A stretch of DNA of 64,000 bases from Pseudooceanicola nitratireducens (GCF_900109195.1 NZ_FNZG01000001.1:186001-250000); one strand, 5' to 3'; shown: positions 1-8,338, counted from the stretch's first letter. Program-made: numbers and translations. The notes: generated from the letters alone by a model not told the origin.

Positions 1-2
1 CT

Positions 3-518
3 TTCAACAACACCTTCGACAACGGGCAGACGATCGACAAGGTGATCGACGCCCCCACGGCCACAGCCCAGGAATTCCACGACCAGACAACGCATATCTG
101 GTTCACCGGCAGTGCGCCGAACCAGGGGCTTGAGCTGATTTTCACCTTCGGCGTGTCCTACGACATCACGACGCTGCATTTCTGGAACTACACTGGTGAG
201 GGCTACGACGTCGACAACGTCGAATTCACCTTCTTCAACTCGCTCGGGGCCTCGATCGGGTCGACCTCGATCCAGCCGGCACTTGGATCTTCTGGCGGGA
301 TCACGGCACAGAATATTGCGCTGCAATCCCCGTTGAACACGCGCAGCGTGCGGGCCTATCTGACCGGGTCGAACGGGCAAATCGACTTCCAGAACATCGG
401 TTTCACCGCCAATGTCTCGGACCCCACGCTTGATCCAGCGCCACAGGTTCCGCTGCCGGCGGGGGGGCTTCTTCTGCTGTCGGGCCTTTGGGCCGTGGCC
501 TTGCGCCGCCGCCGCTAG
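3..518 (+). CDS. VPLPA-CTERM exported protein, 5' end outside window
   Basis: The frame is open from the left edge, so the N-terminus (probably a signal peptide) lies outside; a GTG at 42 is unlikely to be the true start. About 171 residues are visible. The body is Thr/Asn/Asp-rich and looks like a beta-sandwich secreted domain (FWNYTGEGYDVDNVEFTFF). The C-terminus is a textbook tripartite sorting signal: VPLPAGG, then a short hydrophobic segment, then a run of arginines ending the protein. VPLPA-CTERM is the PEP-CTERM variant processed by exosortase-type enzymes in alphaproteobacteria, which points to a surface or matrix protein. No exosortase is in the window. The biochemical role of the body is unknown. 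Confidence 0.8.
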   Translation, partial: FNNTFDNGQTIDKVIDAPTATAQEFHDQTTHIWFTGSAPNQGLELIFTFGVSYDITTLHFWNYTGEGYDVDNVEFTFFNSLGASIGSTSIQPALGSSGGITAQNIALQSPLNTRSVRAYLTGSNGQIDFQNIGFTANVSDPTLDPAPQVPLPAGGLLLLSGLWAVALRRRR

Positions 519-540
519 GGCCCGCGCTACATCAAAAAAC

Positions 541-568
541 AAACGCCCGGTCCCAGGATCGGGCGTTT
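541..568. terminator. Bidirectional rho-independent terminator
   Basis: A 9-bp stem AAACGCCCG / CGGGCGTTT closes an 10-base loop between two converging genes. An A-rich tract on the left gives a U-tract for the minus-strand alkB-type gene, and the TTTGT on the right serves the plus-strand gene less well. Confidence 0.8.
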
Positions 569-581
569 GTCGTTGCCGGCC

Positions 582-1712
582 TCAGCCCGAATGCGTGCCG
601 CGCTTGTAGGGGGTCCAATCGGTGATTTCGGGGTAATGCGCGCGCCGCCAGGTGCGGACGCGGGGGTTCATCATCCGCCGCCAGACCGGGGGCACCATCG
701 CCAGCGCCGTCATCAGCGGATAGCCATAGGGCAGCTGCGGGGCCTGATCCTCGGCATGGTGCTGCAGCAGGGGAAAGCGGCGGTCGGGCTTGTAGTGATG
801 GTCTGAATGGCGCTGAAGGTTGATCAGGAACCAGTTCGACACCCGATGCGCCGCGTTCCAGGAGTGATGCGGTTTGACATGTTCGAACTTGCCGTTGCCC
901 AGGTACTTCCGCGTCAGCCCATAGTGTTCGATGTAATTCGTCAGCTCGAGCATCCAGATCGCAAAGAAGGCCTGCGCCAGGAACAGCCCGATCCCGTACC
1001 ACCCGCCGACGATCCCCGCCATGGCCAGCATCCCGGCCTGAAGCGCGGCATAGCGCCAGAAGGGGTTGCGCCGGTCCAAGGCCCCCGCGCCGCGCCGGGC
1101 CAGCAGCGCCACCTCGGCCCGCCAGGCGGATCCGGGGCATTGCACCAGAACCCGGGGGAAATAGCGCAAGAAGCTTTCGTTGTAGCGCGCGGTCACCGCA
1201 TCCTTGGGCGTGCCCACATGGATGTGATGCACCAGAAGATGCTCGGACCGGAAATGCGAATACAGCACCATCGACAGCAGGATGTCGGCCAACCAGCGTT
1301 CGGTCCGGTTGCGCTGGTGCATCAGCTCGTGCGCATAGACGATGCCCGCCGCGCCGGTCATGATCCCGACCCCATAAAGAAGCACCACCAGCTCGGCCCA
1401 GCCCAGGTGACGCTGTGCGGCGACCGTGCCGATGATCCAGAACAGCAGCACGAATTGCACCGGCACCCAGACCGTCGTAATGGCGCGATACCAGAACAGG
1501 TCGGCCTCGGCCGTGGTGGGGTCGGCGTTGTCTTCGTTCAGCCCGGCGATCCGGTCGAGGACCGAGACCAGCACTAGCCCATAGGCTGGCAGCGCCAGCA
1601 GCCACAGCCCGCCCCAAAGCGTGCCCAGCACCGCCAGCGGCACGTTCACCAGCGTCATCCAGAAGGGCAGGGCGCTGCGCCAGTCCGTCAGGGGTCTTGG
1701 GGGTCGGGGCAT
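582..1712 (-). CDS. alkB: AlkB-type membrane diiron hydroxylase (alkane 1-monooxygenase family)
   Basis: This is an integral-membrane non-heme diiron monooxygenase of the fatty acid desaturase superfamily, expected to hydroxylate medium or long alkyl chains using rubredoxin electrons. All family histidine boxes are visible: HELMHQ (about 128-133), EHLLVHH (157-163), NYIEHYGL (259-266) and LQRHSDHH (near 300). There are several hydrophobic segments in the first 140 residues. The reading frame can start at a TTG (1745), which overlaps the mutY stop, but the ATG at 1712 gives a normal 376-residue protein and is preferred. No rubredoxin or rubredoxin reductase is nearby, so the true substrate is uncertain. 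It lies 29 bp downstream of mutY and is probably co-transcribed. Confidence 0.85.
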   Translation of the reverse strand: MPRPPRPLTDWRSALPFWMTLVNVPLAVLGTLWGGLWLLALPAYGLVLVSVLDRIAGLNEDNADPTTAEADLFWYRAITTVWVPVQFVLLFWIIGTVAAQRHLGWAELVVLLYGVGIMTGAAGIVYAHELMHQRNRTERWLADILLSMVLYSHFRSEHLLVHHIHVGTPKDAVTARYNESFLRYFPRVLVQCPGSAWRAEVALLARRGAGALDRRNPFWRYAALQAGMLAMAGIVGGWYGIGLFLAQAFFAIWMLELTNYIEHYGLTRKYLGNGKFEHVKPHHSWNAAHRVSNWFLINLQRHSDHHYKPDRRFPLLQHHAEDQAPQLPYGYPLMTALAMVPPVWRRMMNPRVRTWRRAHYPEITDWTPYKRGTHSG

Positions 1713-1741
1713 CGGGGGGTCCGCTTTCCTGGGGTCTCGCG

Positions 1742-2833
1742 TCAACTGTCGAACGCCGTGCGCCCCAGGTCAAACGCCTTTCGCATCACCGTCGGCAGAT
1801 CCGAGGGGCGGAAATCCTGCGCGGGAACCAGACGCAGGGCGCTGTCCCCGGGGATCTGTCCCGGGTCGATCACCGCCACCTGCACCGCCAGCCGCAGGTG
1901 GAAATGCGTGAAGGTGTGGCGCGCCTCGGCCCCGGTGTCGCGCCAGTTGGCGGGCAGGGGGGGCGCATGGTCCTGGGAGGCCTCGGCCCAAGCCGTGCCG
2001 GGCCAGCCCAGCATGCCGCCCAGCAATCCGCTGTCGGGGCGTTTTTCCAGCAGCCAGTCGCCTGAGGGCGTCCGGCCGACATAGGCGATGCCCTGGCGGA
2101 TCGGCTTGGCCTTCTTGGGGGTCTTCTTCGGCAGCTCGGCCTGGGTGCCCCGGTCCCGCGCAACACAGGGATCGCGCCAGGGGCAGATCCCGCAGGCCGG
2201 AGAGCGCGGGGTGCAGATCGTCGCCCCCAGATCCATCACCGCCTGGGCGTAATCGCCGGGGCGATGCTGCGGGGTCAGTGCTTCGGCCCGGGCCTTCAGG
2301 GTCATCTTTGATCCAGGCAGGGGGTCGTGGATGTCATGCAGCCGCGCCATGACCCGTTCCACATTGCCATCCAGCACCACGGCGGGCCGGTCAAAGGCGA
2401 TGGCTGAAATCGCGGCGGCCGTATAGGGGCCGATGCCGGGCAGGGCCAGCAGCCCCTCTTCGCTGTCGGGGAAGGTGCCGCCCAGGTCCCTGGCGACGGT
2501 GCGGGCGCATTTCAGCAGGTTGCGGGCGCGGGCGTAGTACCCGAGGCCGGCCCATTCGGCCATCACGCGGTCATCCTCGGCCTCGGCCAGGTCGGTGACA
2601 CGGGGCCAGAGGGTGGTGAACCGTTCGAAATAGGTCTTAACGGCCGCGACAGTGGTCTGTTGCAACATCACCTCGGACAGCCAGATCCGGTAGGGATCGG
2701 GCGCGTGGTTGGACCCGGGGGGCACGCGCCAGGGCAGGTCGCGCGCATGGCGGTCGTACCAGGCCAGCAGGGTGCCCGCCAATTCGCCCGCCAGGGTATC
2801 GCGGGCGTCAGATGTTCCAAACTCGTCACGCAT
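1742..2833 (-). CDS. mutY: A/G-specific adenine DNA glycosylase MutY
   Basis: MutY removes adenine mispaired with 8-oxoguanine. The 363-residue protein has the helix-hairpin-helix region LPGIGPYTAAAIS followed by the catalytic Asp in VVLDGNVERV. The N-terminal catalytic Glu lies in WLSEVMLQQT. The iron-sulfur loop is complete, with spacing C-x6-C-x2-C-x5-C (CTPRSPACGICPWRDPC). A C-terminal NUDIX-like domain (about 240-363) recognises 8-oxoG. It runs divergently from the DUF721 gene with about 80 bp between starts, a layout common in Rhodobacterales. Confidence 0.95.
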   Translation of the reverse strand: MRDEFGTSDARDTLAGELAGTLLAWYDRHARDLPWRVPPGSNHAPDPYRIWLSEVMLQQTTVAAVKTYFERFTTLWPRVTDLAEAEDDRVMAEWAGLGYYARARNLLKCARTVARDLGGTFPDSEEGLLALPGIGPYTAAAISAIAFDRPAVVLDGNVERVMARLHDIHDPLPGSKMTLKARAEALTPQHRPGDYAQAVMDLGATICTPRSPACGICPWRDPCVARDRGTQAELPKKTPKKAKPIRQGIAYVGRTPSGDWLLEKRPDSGLLGGMLGWPGTAWAEASQDHAPPLPANWRDTGAEARHTFTHFHLRLAVQVAVIDPGQIPGDSALRLVPAQDFRPSDLPTVMRKAFDLGRTAFDS

Positions 2834-2913
2834 TGTTTATGTCCGGTGTCTCCGTGGCTCTGGTCCCTGCCGAATATCTCACTAGGATAGAGCCCAATCG
2901 CACGAGGCAAAAG

Positions 2914-3423
2914 ATGAAGCGCCGCAATACCACCACCTATGGCTTCAAAAGCGCGTCAAAGCTGCTGGAGGACCGCATTCGCCAGGCCGGCGAAAGCCGG
3001 GGCTTCGCGGCGACGCGGCTGTTGACCCATTGGGATGAGATTGCGGGCGACCTGGCGCGGATGGCGCGGCCCGTTGATGTGAAATTCGGCCGCCAGGGGT
3101 TCGGCGCCACGCTGACCGTTCTGACCACCGGGCCGCTGGCCCCCATGGTCGAGATGCAGAAGGACGTGTTGCGCCAGAAGGTCAACGCCGTCTATGGCTA
3201 CAATGCCATCAGCCGCGTGCGGGTGACCCAGACCGCGGCCACAGGTTTTGCCGAAGGACAGGTGTCCTTCGAGACGCGGGACGCGCCCCGGGCCGAACCG
3301 GCCCCCCCGCGCCCCGAGATCGTCGCCCAGGCCCGGGATGTGGCCCATGGGGTCGGCGATCAGGGATTGCGCAGTGCCCTTGAGGCCCTGGCGCAGAATG
3401 TTTTAAGCAAGCAGGACAAATAG
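2914..3423 (+). CDS. DUF721 / DciA-like protein
   Basis: A 169-residue protein of the DUF721 family. Some members (DciA) act as loaders of the replicative helicase DnaB; whether this one does is inference. The KH-like N-terminal core is visible: a basic start, then LLTHWDEIAGDLARM, then a beta-rich part (GATLTVLTTGPLAPMVEMQKDVLRQ). The ATG at 2914 is chosen because it follows a GAGG ribosome site and begins with the family-like MKRRNTTTYGF; the frame is open further upstream. It is followed 12 bp later by the DsbA-like gene, consistent with one transcript. Confidence 0.8.
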   Translation: MKRRNTTTYGFKSASKLLEDRIRQAGESRGFAATRLLTHWDEIAGDLARMARPVDVKFGRQGFGATLTVLTTGPLAPMVEMQKDVLRQKVNAVYGYNAISRVRVTQTAATGFAEGQVSFETRDAPRAEPAPPRPEIVAQARDVAHGVGDQGLRSALEALAQNVLSKQDK

Positions 3424-3435
3424 GAAGGACCATTC

Positions 3436-4098
3436 ATGGACCGCAGAGCTTTCATGGCAGGCGGCGCAGCCGTGGCCGTCGCCGCCCTGGGCGGCATCTG
3501 GTACAGCACCCGGCCGCAGACCACTGCCATTCCCGCCATGCCGACGGTGTCGTCGCAGGGCAGCGCGGACACCAGCGGCATCGTCGAGATGACCCTGGGG
3601 GCCGAGGATGCACCCGTCACGCTGACGGAATACGCATCCTTCACCTGCCCGCATTGTGCGAATTTCCACAAGGCGGTCTTCAAGGACCTCAAGCGGGATT
3701 ACATCGACACCGGCAAGGTGAAATTCGTCTATCGCGACGTCTATTTCGATCAGTTCGGCCTTTGGGCGGCGCTGATCGCGCGCTGTGAACCGACCCGGTT
3801 CTTCGGCATTTCCGACATGCTTTACGCCCAGCAGAAGGATTGGATCGGCAATGGCGATCCGGCCGGCATCGCGGAACGTCTGCGCAAGATCGGTCTGGTG
3901 GCCGGGCTGGAAAGCGACGCGATGGAAGCCTGCCTGACCGATGAGGACCAGGCCCGCGCGCTGGTTGCCTGGTTCCAGGAAAACGCCCAGTCCGATGACG
4001 TGACCGGCACGCCCACGCTGCTGATCGACGGCGAGAAGCACCCGAACATGAACTACAATGATCTCAAGGCGCTTCTGGACGCCAAGCTGGAGGGCTGA
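3436..4098 (+). CDS. DsbA-family thiol:disulfide oxidoreductase
   Basis: A periplasmic thioredoxin-fold protein of 220 residues that is expected to form or exchange disulfides. The N-terminus carries a twin-arginine-like motif (DRRAFM) before a hydrophobic stretch. The active site is CPHC at 71-74 in the context SFTCPHCANFH, and the cis-proline loop is GTP at 191-193. Two further cysteines (117, 166) are present. In many relatives the order mutY / DUF721 / dsbA-like is followed by smc; here a CoA-transferase gene follows instead, overlapping by one base (TGATG), so the downstream neighbourhood has been rearranged. The ribosome site is AGGAAGGA. Confidence 0.88.
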   Translation: MDRRAFMAGGAAVAVAALGGIWYSTRPQTTAIPAMPTVSSQGSADTSGIVEMTLGAEDAPVTLTEYASFTCPHCANFHKAVFKDLKRDYIDTGKVKFVYRDVYFDQFGLWAALIARCEPTRFFGISDMLYAQQKDWIGNGDPAGIAERLRKIGLVAGLESDAMEACLTDEDQARALVAWFQENAQSDDVTGTPTLLIDGEKHPNMNYNDLKALLDAKLEG

Positions 4099-5213
4099 TG
4101 GCCACACCTTTGGAAGGCCTTCGGGTCGTTGAATTGGCCCGAATCCTGGCCGGCCCCTGGGCCGGTCAGACGCTTTCGGACCTGGGCGCAGACGTCATCA
4201 AGGTGGAAAGCCCCGAGGGCGACGATACCCGCAAATGGGGCCCGCCCTTCATCGACCGCGAAGACGATCGCAGCGCCGCCTATTACCATTCCTGCAATCG
4301 CGGCAAGACCAGCGTCACCTGCGATTTCCGCACCCCCGAGGGGCAGGAGATGGTGCGCGAGCTGGTCAAGGATGCGGACATCCTGATCGAGAACTTCAAG
4401 GTCGGCGGGCTAAAGAAATACGGCCTGGACTATGAGAGCCTGGCGCAGGTGAACCCGCGGCTGATCTATTGTTCGATCACCGGCTTCGGCCAGACCGGAC
4501 CCTATGCGCATCGTGCGGGCTATGATTACATCATCCAGGGCATGTCCGGGCTGATGTCGCTGACCGGCGAACCGGATGGCCAGCCGCTGCGCGCAGGCGT
4601 GGCGATCACCGATCTGTTCACCGGCGTCTATTCCGCCACCGCGATCCTGGCGGCGCTGCACCAGCGCAGCGTGACGGGCCGTGGCCAGCAGATCGACATG
4701 GCGCTGCTGGATTCGGCGGTGGCGGTCACCGCGAACCAGGCGATGAATTACCTGGCCACCGGCACCCCGCCGGCGCGGACCGGGAACTATCACCCGAACC
4801 TGACGCCTTACCAGGTCTTCGAGGTCTCGGACGGGCATATCATCATCGCCACCGGCAATGATGCGCAATACCAGCGGCTGTGCGATGTGCTGGGCCTGCC
4901 CGGGATGAAGACGAACCCCGATTACATCGACAACCCGTCGCGCGTCGCCAACCGGCCCGAGATGATCCGCCGCCTGCAGGAGGCCTGCATGGGCTTTACC
5001 AAGGCTGATCTTCTGTCCGCCTGCGAGGGTCAGGGCATCCCGGCCGGGCCGATTAACACGATGGACGAGGTCTTTGACGATCCCCAGGTCGTGGCGCGCG
5101 GCATGCGGATCGACCCCGAAGGCGTGCCGGGCGTGCGCGGACCCTTCCGGTTTTCCGACGCCGAGCTGAAGCTGGAGCGTGCGTCCCCCAAGCTGGGATC
5201 CGGTGACAGCTGA
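4098..5213 (+). CDS. Family III CoA-transferase (CaiB/BaiF)
   Basis: A class III CoA-transferase of 371 residues that moves CoA between organic acids. The family N-terminus (LEGLRVVELARILAGPWAG), the nucleotide-proximal VIKVESPEGDD, the NFK.GGL.KYGLDY segment and the catalytic-Asp region GQQIDMALLDS are all present. The C-terminal half is intact. It is translationally coupled to the DsbA-like gene but has no functional link to it. The acid substrate cannot be told from the sequence; family members handle formate/oxalate, carnitine, succinate/malate and 2-methylacyl-CoAs. Confidence 0.88.
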   Translation: MATPLEGLRVVELARILAGPWAGQTLSDLGADVIKVESPEGDDTRKWGPPFIDREDDRSAAYYHSCNRGKTSVTCDFRTPEGQEMVRELVKDADILIENFKVGGLKKYGLDYESLAQVNPRLIYCSITGFGQTGPYAHRAGYDYIIQGMSGLMSLTGEPDGQPLRAGVAITDLFTGVYSATAILAALHQRSVTGRGQQIDMALLDSAVAVTANQAMNYLATGTPPARTGNYHPNLTPYQVFEVSDGHIIIATGNDAQYQRLCDVLGLPGMKTNPDYIDNPSRVANRPEMIRRLQEACMGFTKADLLSACEGQGIPAGPINTMDEVFDDPQVVARGMRIDPEGVPGVRGPFRFSDAELKLERASPKLGSGDS

Positions 5214-5222
5214 TCCAGTTGT

Positions 5223-5241
5223 GCGGCCCCCTAGGGGCCGC
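5223..5241. terminator. GC-rich hairpin after CoA-transferase gene
   Basis: A near-perfect palindrome GCGGCCCC-CTA-GGGGCCGC begins 10 bp after the stop codon. There is no strong U-tract, so it may be a weak terminator or an RNA-stabilising hairpin. Confidence 0.4.
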
Positions 5242-5256
5242 GCGACTTCTACTCAT

Positions 5257-5317
5257 CCCCGCCCATGGGGGCGGGGCTTCGGGTTGCCGCTGGCGGGAGT
5301 ATTTTCGGCAAGATGAT
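5257..5317 (+). repeat. Copy 1 of hairpin + GGGAGTATTTTC element
   Basis: A stem CCCCGCCC / GGGCGGGG (5257-5276) is followed by a conserved core GGGAGTATTTTCGGCAAG starting at 5295. Related copies lie at 37019-37068, 50465-50517 and, inverted, at 50534-50612. It sits sense-oriented, 3' of the CoA-transferase gene. Confidence 0.6.
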
Positions 5318-5345
5318 CTGGGGGGCGGTGGCGCGGGCCCCGGGG

Positions 5346-6164
5346 TCAGTCACCCAGCTTGGCGTGGACTTCTTCAAGGTCGATGTCGCCGATCGGCAGC
5401 TTGTTCGCCGGGTTTTCGAAATCGTATTTGAAGAGCTCGAAGTCGCGTTTGTAGATCTCGTAGACTAGGTGCATCGAGAGGTCGTCGAAGTAATCCTCGA
5501 CCGGGTGGGCGCGTTTGGGGCCGTGGCCTTCGCTTTCGTTGAAGCGCGGGATGGTCGAGAGGTCGACCGCATGCGGCGTGTCGATATGGTCGAGCACCTG
5601 CTGCATGCCCTCGTTGAATTTCTCGGTCCAGAAGATCTGATCGTAGCGGCCGCCGTTGACGATGAAGGTCGAAATATGGCCGGACATGGCGGACCAGTGG
5701 ATGTCGGGCTCCATCGGGCGGCGCCAGCGGATGGTGTCGCGGGCAAACAGCAGGAAACGGCGGAAGGATTTGATCTGATCGAAGTCGTCCTTGCCGTCGT
5801 CGCCGCCGACCTCGATCCCGTATTTCTGCACCAGAAGCGGCACGAGGTTGCCACGGTAGCGGTTGCCGTTGCGCTGGATGCCGCAGATCTTGTCGAAGAA
5901 GGACGACAGGATCCGCGCATAGGGGTTGCGCACGCAGGTGAAGGCATAGCTTTTGTGGGCGTTCACATTGGCCTCGATCGGGGCCTGCGACCAGTCCTGT
6001 GCCCATTTGTGCAGCCCGCGGTCGGCGTCGTGGATGTCTCCGTCGTAGAAGGCCCCGTGGTCGGAGTAGTAGAGGATCTGGCCGATGGTCGAGCAGGCGC
6101 ATTTCGGCACCACGCGATAGACCACGCTTTCGCTTTCGGTCATCCAGACCCCGGGATACCCCAT
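5346..6164 (-). CDS. Sulfotransferase family protein (carbohydrate type)
   Basis: A 272-residue PAPS-dependent sulfotransferase of the Sulfotransfer_2 type. The 5'-phosphosulfate binding loop is VPKCACSTI (19-27), and the 3'-phosphate binding segment is CVRNPYARILSSFFDK. The family moves sulfate to a sugar hydroxyl. The ATG at 6164 is chosen because it has a purine-rich GGGGGGCAG upstream; a TTG at 6242 would add an unlikely 26-residue leader. The gene is divergent from a GT14 glycosyltransferase with 157 bp between, and both fit surface-polysaccharide modification. The acceptor is unknown. Confidence 0.8.
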   Translation of the reverse strand: MGYPGVWMTESESVVYRVVPKCACSTIGQILYYSDHGAFYDGDIHDADRGLHKWAQDWSQAPIEANVNAHKSYAFTCVRNPYARILSSFFDKICGIQRNGNRYRGNLVPLLVQKYGIEVGGDDGKDDFDQIKSFRRFLLFARDTIRWRRPMEPDIHWSAMSGHISTFIVNGGRYDQIFWTEKFNEGMQQVLDHIDTPHAVDLSTIPRFNESEGHGPKRAHPVEDYFDDLSMHLVYEIYKRDFELFKYDFENPANKLPIGDIDLEEVHAKLGD

Positions 6165-6321
6165 GACGTTCTGCCCCCCGTGCGTGGGGCGCGTTTTGCC
6201 ACCCCCGCTGTTGTTCGCCGTGATTGTCAGGCAAATAAGCAAAGATTCAACGGTTTATCAATCGCCCTAACCGTGTAGTAGTGGGGATAAAACCGGCCTA
6301 ATACGGGTGATTGTTTCTGAA

Positions 6322-7899
6322 ATGGCGACGATTGCGTATATCCTGCTGTGCCACAAGGATCCGCAGGCGATCATCGACCAGGCGCGCCGTCTGACGGCGG
6401 CCGGCGATTGCGTGTCGGTGCATTTCGACGCCAATGGCGGGGCCGAGGCCTATGGGCAGATCCGCGCGGCGCTGGATGCGGACCCCCGCGTGACCTTTGC
6501 CGCCAGGCGCCATCGCTGCGGCTGGGGGGAATGGTCGCTGGTCGCCGCCACGATCAGCGCGGCGCAGGCGGCGCTTGAAGCCTTTCCGAGGGCGACCCAT
6601 TTCTACATGATGTCGGGCGATTGCATCCCCATCAAATCCGCCGAATACGCCCATGAGTTCCTGGACCGGAACGACCGGGACTTTATCGAGAGCTTTGATT
6701 TCTTTGACAGCGACTGGATCAAGACCGGCATCAAGGAAGAGCGGCTGATCTATCGTCATGTCCTAAACGAACGCAAGCACAAGCGTCTGTTCTATCTGAG
6801 CATCGAATGGCAGCGCCGCCTGGGGCTGAAGCGCCGCCTGCCCAAGGGGTTGCAGATCCAGATCGGCAGCCAGTGGTGGTGCCTGCGGCGTCAGACGCTG
6901 GAGGCGGTGATGGCCTTCATCGCCAAACGGCGCGACGTGGTGCGGTTCTTTGCCCGCAGCTGGATCCCGGACGAGACCTTCTTTCAGACCCTGGTGCGCC
7001 ACTTGGTGCCCGGGGACGAGATCGAAAGCCGCACACTGACCTTCCTGATGTTCACCGACTACGGCATGCCGGTGACCTTCTACAACGACCACTACGACCT
7101 GCTGCTGGCGCAGGATTTCCTGTTCGCCCGCAAGGTCAGCCCCGAGGCGCAGGACCTGAAGGCGCGGCTGGGGGACCTTTATGCCGCCAAGGGCGAAAGC
7201 TTTGCCATCTCGAACGAGGGGCGGTCTTTGTATGCCTTCCTGGCCGGGCGGGGGCGCATCGGCCACCGCTTTGCCCCGCGCTTCTGGGAGAACGAGGCCA
7301 GCCTAGGACGGGACCGCGAATTGCTGATCGTCATCTGCAAGAAGTGGCACGTGGCCAAGCGGCTGACCCGGCGGATCGCCCGGCTGACCGACCTGCAGGT
7401 GGTCGACTACGTGTTCCATGAAGAGGGCGCGAAGCTGCCCGATCTGGGCGGGATCCAGTCGTCCCTGGCGAAACGCGCACGGCACCGGCGGTCGCTGATG
7501 CGGATGCTGTACGAATATTACGACACCTCGCGCATGGTGATCTGCCTGGATCCCGGCAGCCTGGACCTGGTGCAGGACTTCTGTTCCGACCGGGCGGTGA
7601 CGACGCTGCTGGAGATCGACTGCGATTTTGACGATGCCTACCTGGCGGGGCATGCGCGGCGGACCGGCCTGGCCTCGGACCAGACGCCGCCGGATGCGCT
7701 GGCCCGGCTGCTGCCGACGATCCGCGACGCCCTGCAGATGGAGGCCGACCGCATCCGCGATGCGGGCTTTGCCAATTACCACCGGCTGCGGCAGTCGGCG
7801 ACCACCGATCAGAACGCCCGCGCGCTGCTGCGCTTCCTTGCGGTTCCCGAAGATGTGGCGCAAAGCTTGGCGCAAACCGAAAAACTCTTTGATGACTGA
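6322..7899 (+). CDS. GT14-type beta-1,6-N-acetylglucosaminyltransferase with DUF5928-like C-terminus
   Basis: A 525-residue two-part protein. The N-terminal half is a core-2/I-branching (GT14) fold: IAYILLCHKDP, HFDANGG, FYMMSGDCIPIKS and QWWCLRRQTLE, with the acidic WIPDETFFQT catalytic region. The C-terminal half (about 330-525) has a nucleotide-kinase-like feel (ELLIVICKKWHVAKRLT) and matches my recollection of the DUF5928 region found with this enzyme in Rhodobacterales. The ATG at 6322 gives the usual MATIAYILL start; a GTG five codons earlier is possible. It probably builds or branches an extracellular glycan together with the divergent sulfotransferase gene. The HIT-protein gene follows after 8 bp. 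Confidence 0.82.
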   Translation: MATIAYILLCHKDPQAIIDQARRLTAAGDCVSVHFDANGGAEAYGQIRAALDADPRVTFAARRHRCGWGEWSLVAATISAAQAALEAFPRATHFYMMSGDCIPIKSAEYAHEFLDRNDRDFIESFDFFDSDWIKTGIKEERLIYRHVLNERKHKRLFYLSIEWQRRLGLKRRLPKGLQIQIGSQWWCLRRQTLEAVMAFIAKRRDVVRFFARSWIPDETFFQTLVRHLVPGDEIESRTLTFLMFTDYGMPVTFYNDHYDLLLAQDFLFARKVSPEAQDLKARLGDLYAAKGESFAISNEGRSLYAFLAGRGRIGHRFAPRFWENEASLGRDRELLIVICKKWHVAKRLTRRIARLTDLQVVDYVFHEEGAKLPDLGGIQSSLAKRARHRRSLMRMLYEYYDTSRMVICLDPGSLDLVQDFCSDRAVTTLLEIDCDFDDAYLAGHARRTGLASDQTPPDALARLLPTIRDALQMEADRIRDAGFANYHRLRQSATTDQNARALLRFLAVPEDVAQSLAQTEKLFDD

Positions 7900-7907
7900 G
7901 GTTCCCC

Positions 7908-8288
7908 ATGGCCTACGCCTATGACGACCAGAACATTTTCGCCAAGATCCTGCGCGGCGAGATCCCCAACAAGACCGTGACCGAGACCGAGCATACGCTG
8001 GCCTTCGAAGACATCCGCCCCCAGGCCCCGGTGCATGTGCTGGTCATCCCCAAGGGGCCTTACGTGACCTATGACCATTTTGCCAGCGAAGCCTCGGACG
8101 CCGAGATCGTCGATTTCAACCGCGTTGTCGCCAGGATCTGCCAAGATCTGGGCGTGACGGCGGATGCGGGGCAGGGCTGCCGCTTTATCTCGAACGCGGG
8201 GGAACACGGCGTGCAAGAGGTGCCGCATTACCACCTGCATATCCTGGGTGGTCGTCGCATGGGGCGGATGGTTCAGCCCGCAGATTAA
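7908..8288 (+). CDS. HIT-family (histidine triad) nucleotide-binding protein
   Basis: A 126-residue HINT-like hydrolase or transferase acting on adenosine phosphoramidates and related nucleotides. The histidine triad HYHLHIL is near the C-terminus, and the family features FAKILRGEIP, LAFEDIRPQAPVHVLVIPK and NAGEHGVQEVPHYH are all present. The length is typical. It starts 8 bp after the glycosyltransferase stop with a TGAGG ribosome site, so it is likely co-transcribed, but the roles are unrelated. Confidence 0.93.
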   Translation: MAYAYDDQNIFAKILRGEIPNKTVTETEHTLAFEDIRPQAPVHVLVIPKGPYVTYDHFASEASDAEIVDFNRVVARICQDLGVTADAGQGCRFISNAGEHGVQEVPHYHLHILGGRRMGRMVQPAD

Positions 8289-8311
8289 GGGCGGACCCTT
8301 AAGAAAACGCA

Positions 8312-8338
8312 AAAGCCGCCCGGTCAGGGGCGGCTTTG
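8312..8338. terminator. Bidirectional terminator between HIT gene and tpa
   Basis: A stem AAGCCGCC / GGCGGCTT has T-rich and A-rich flanks on both sides and separates two converging genes. Confidence 0.85.
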
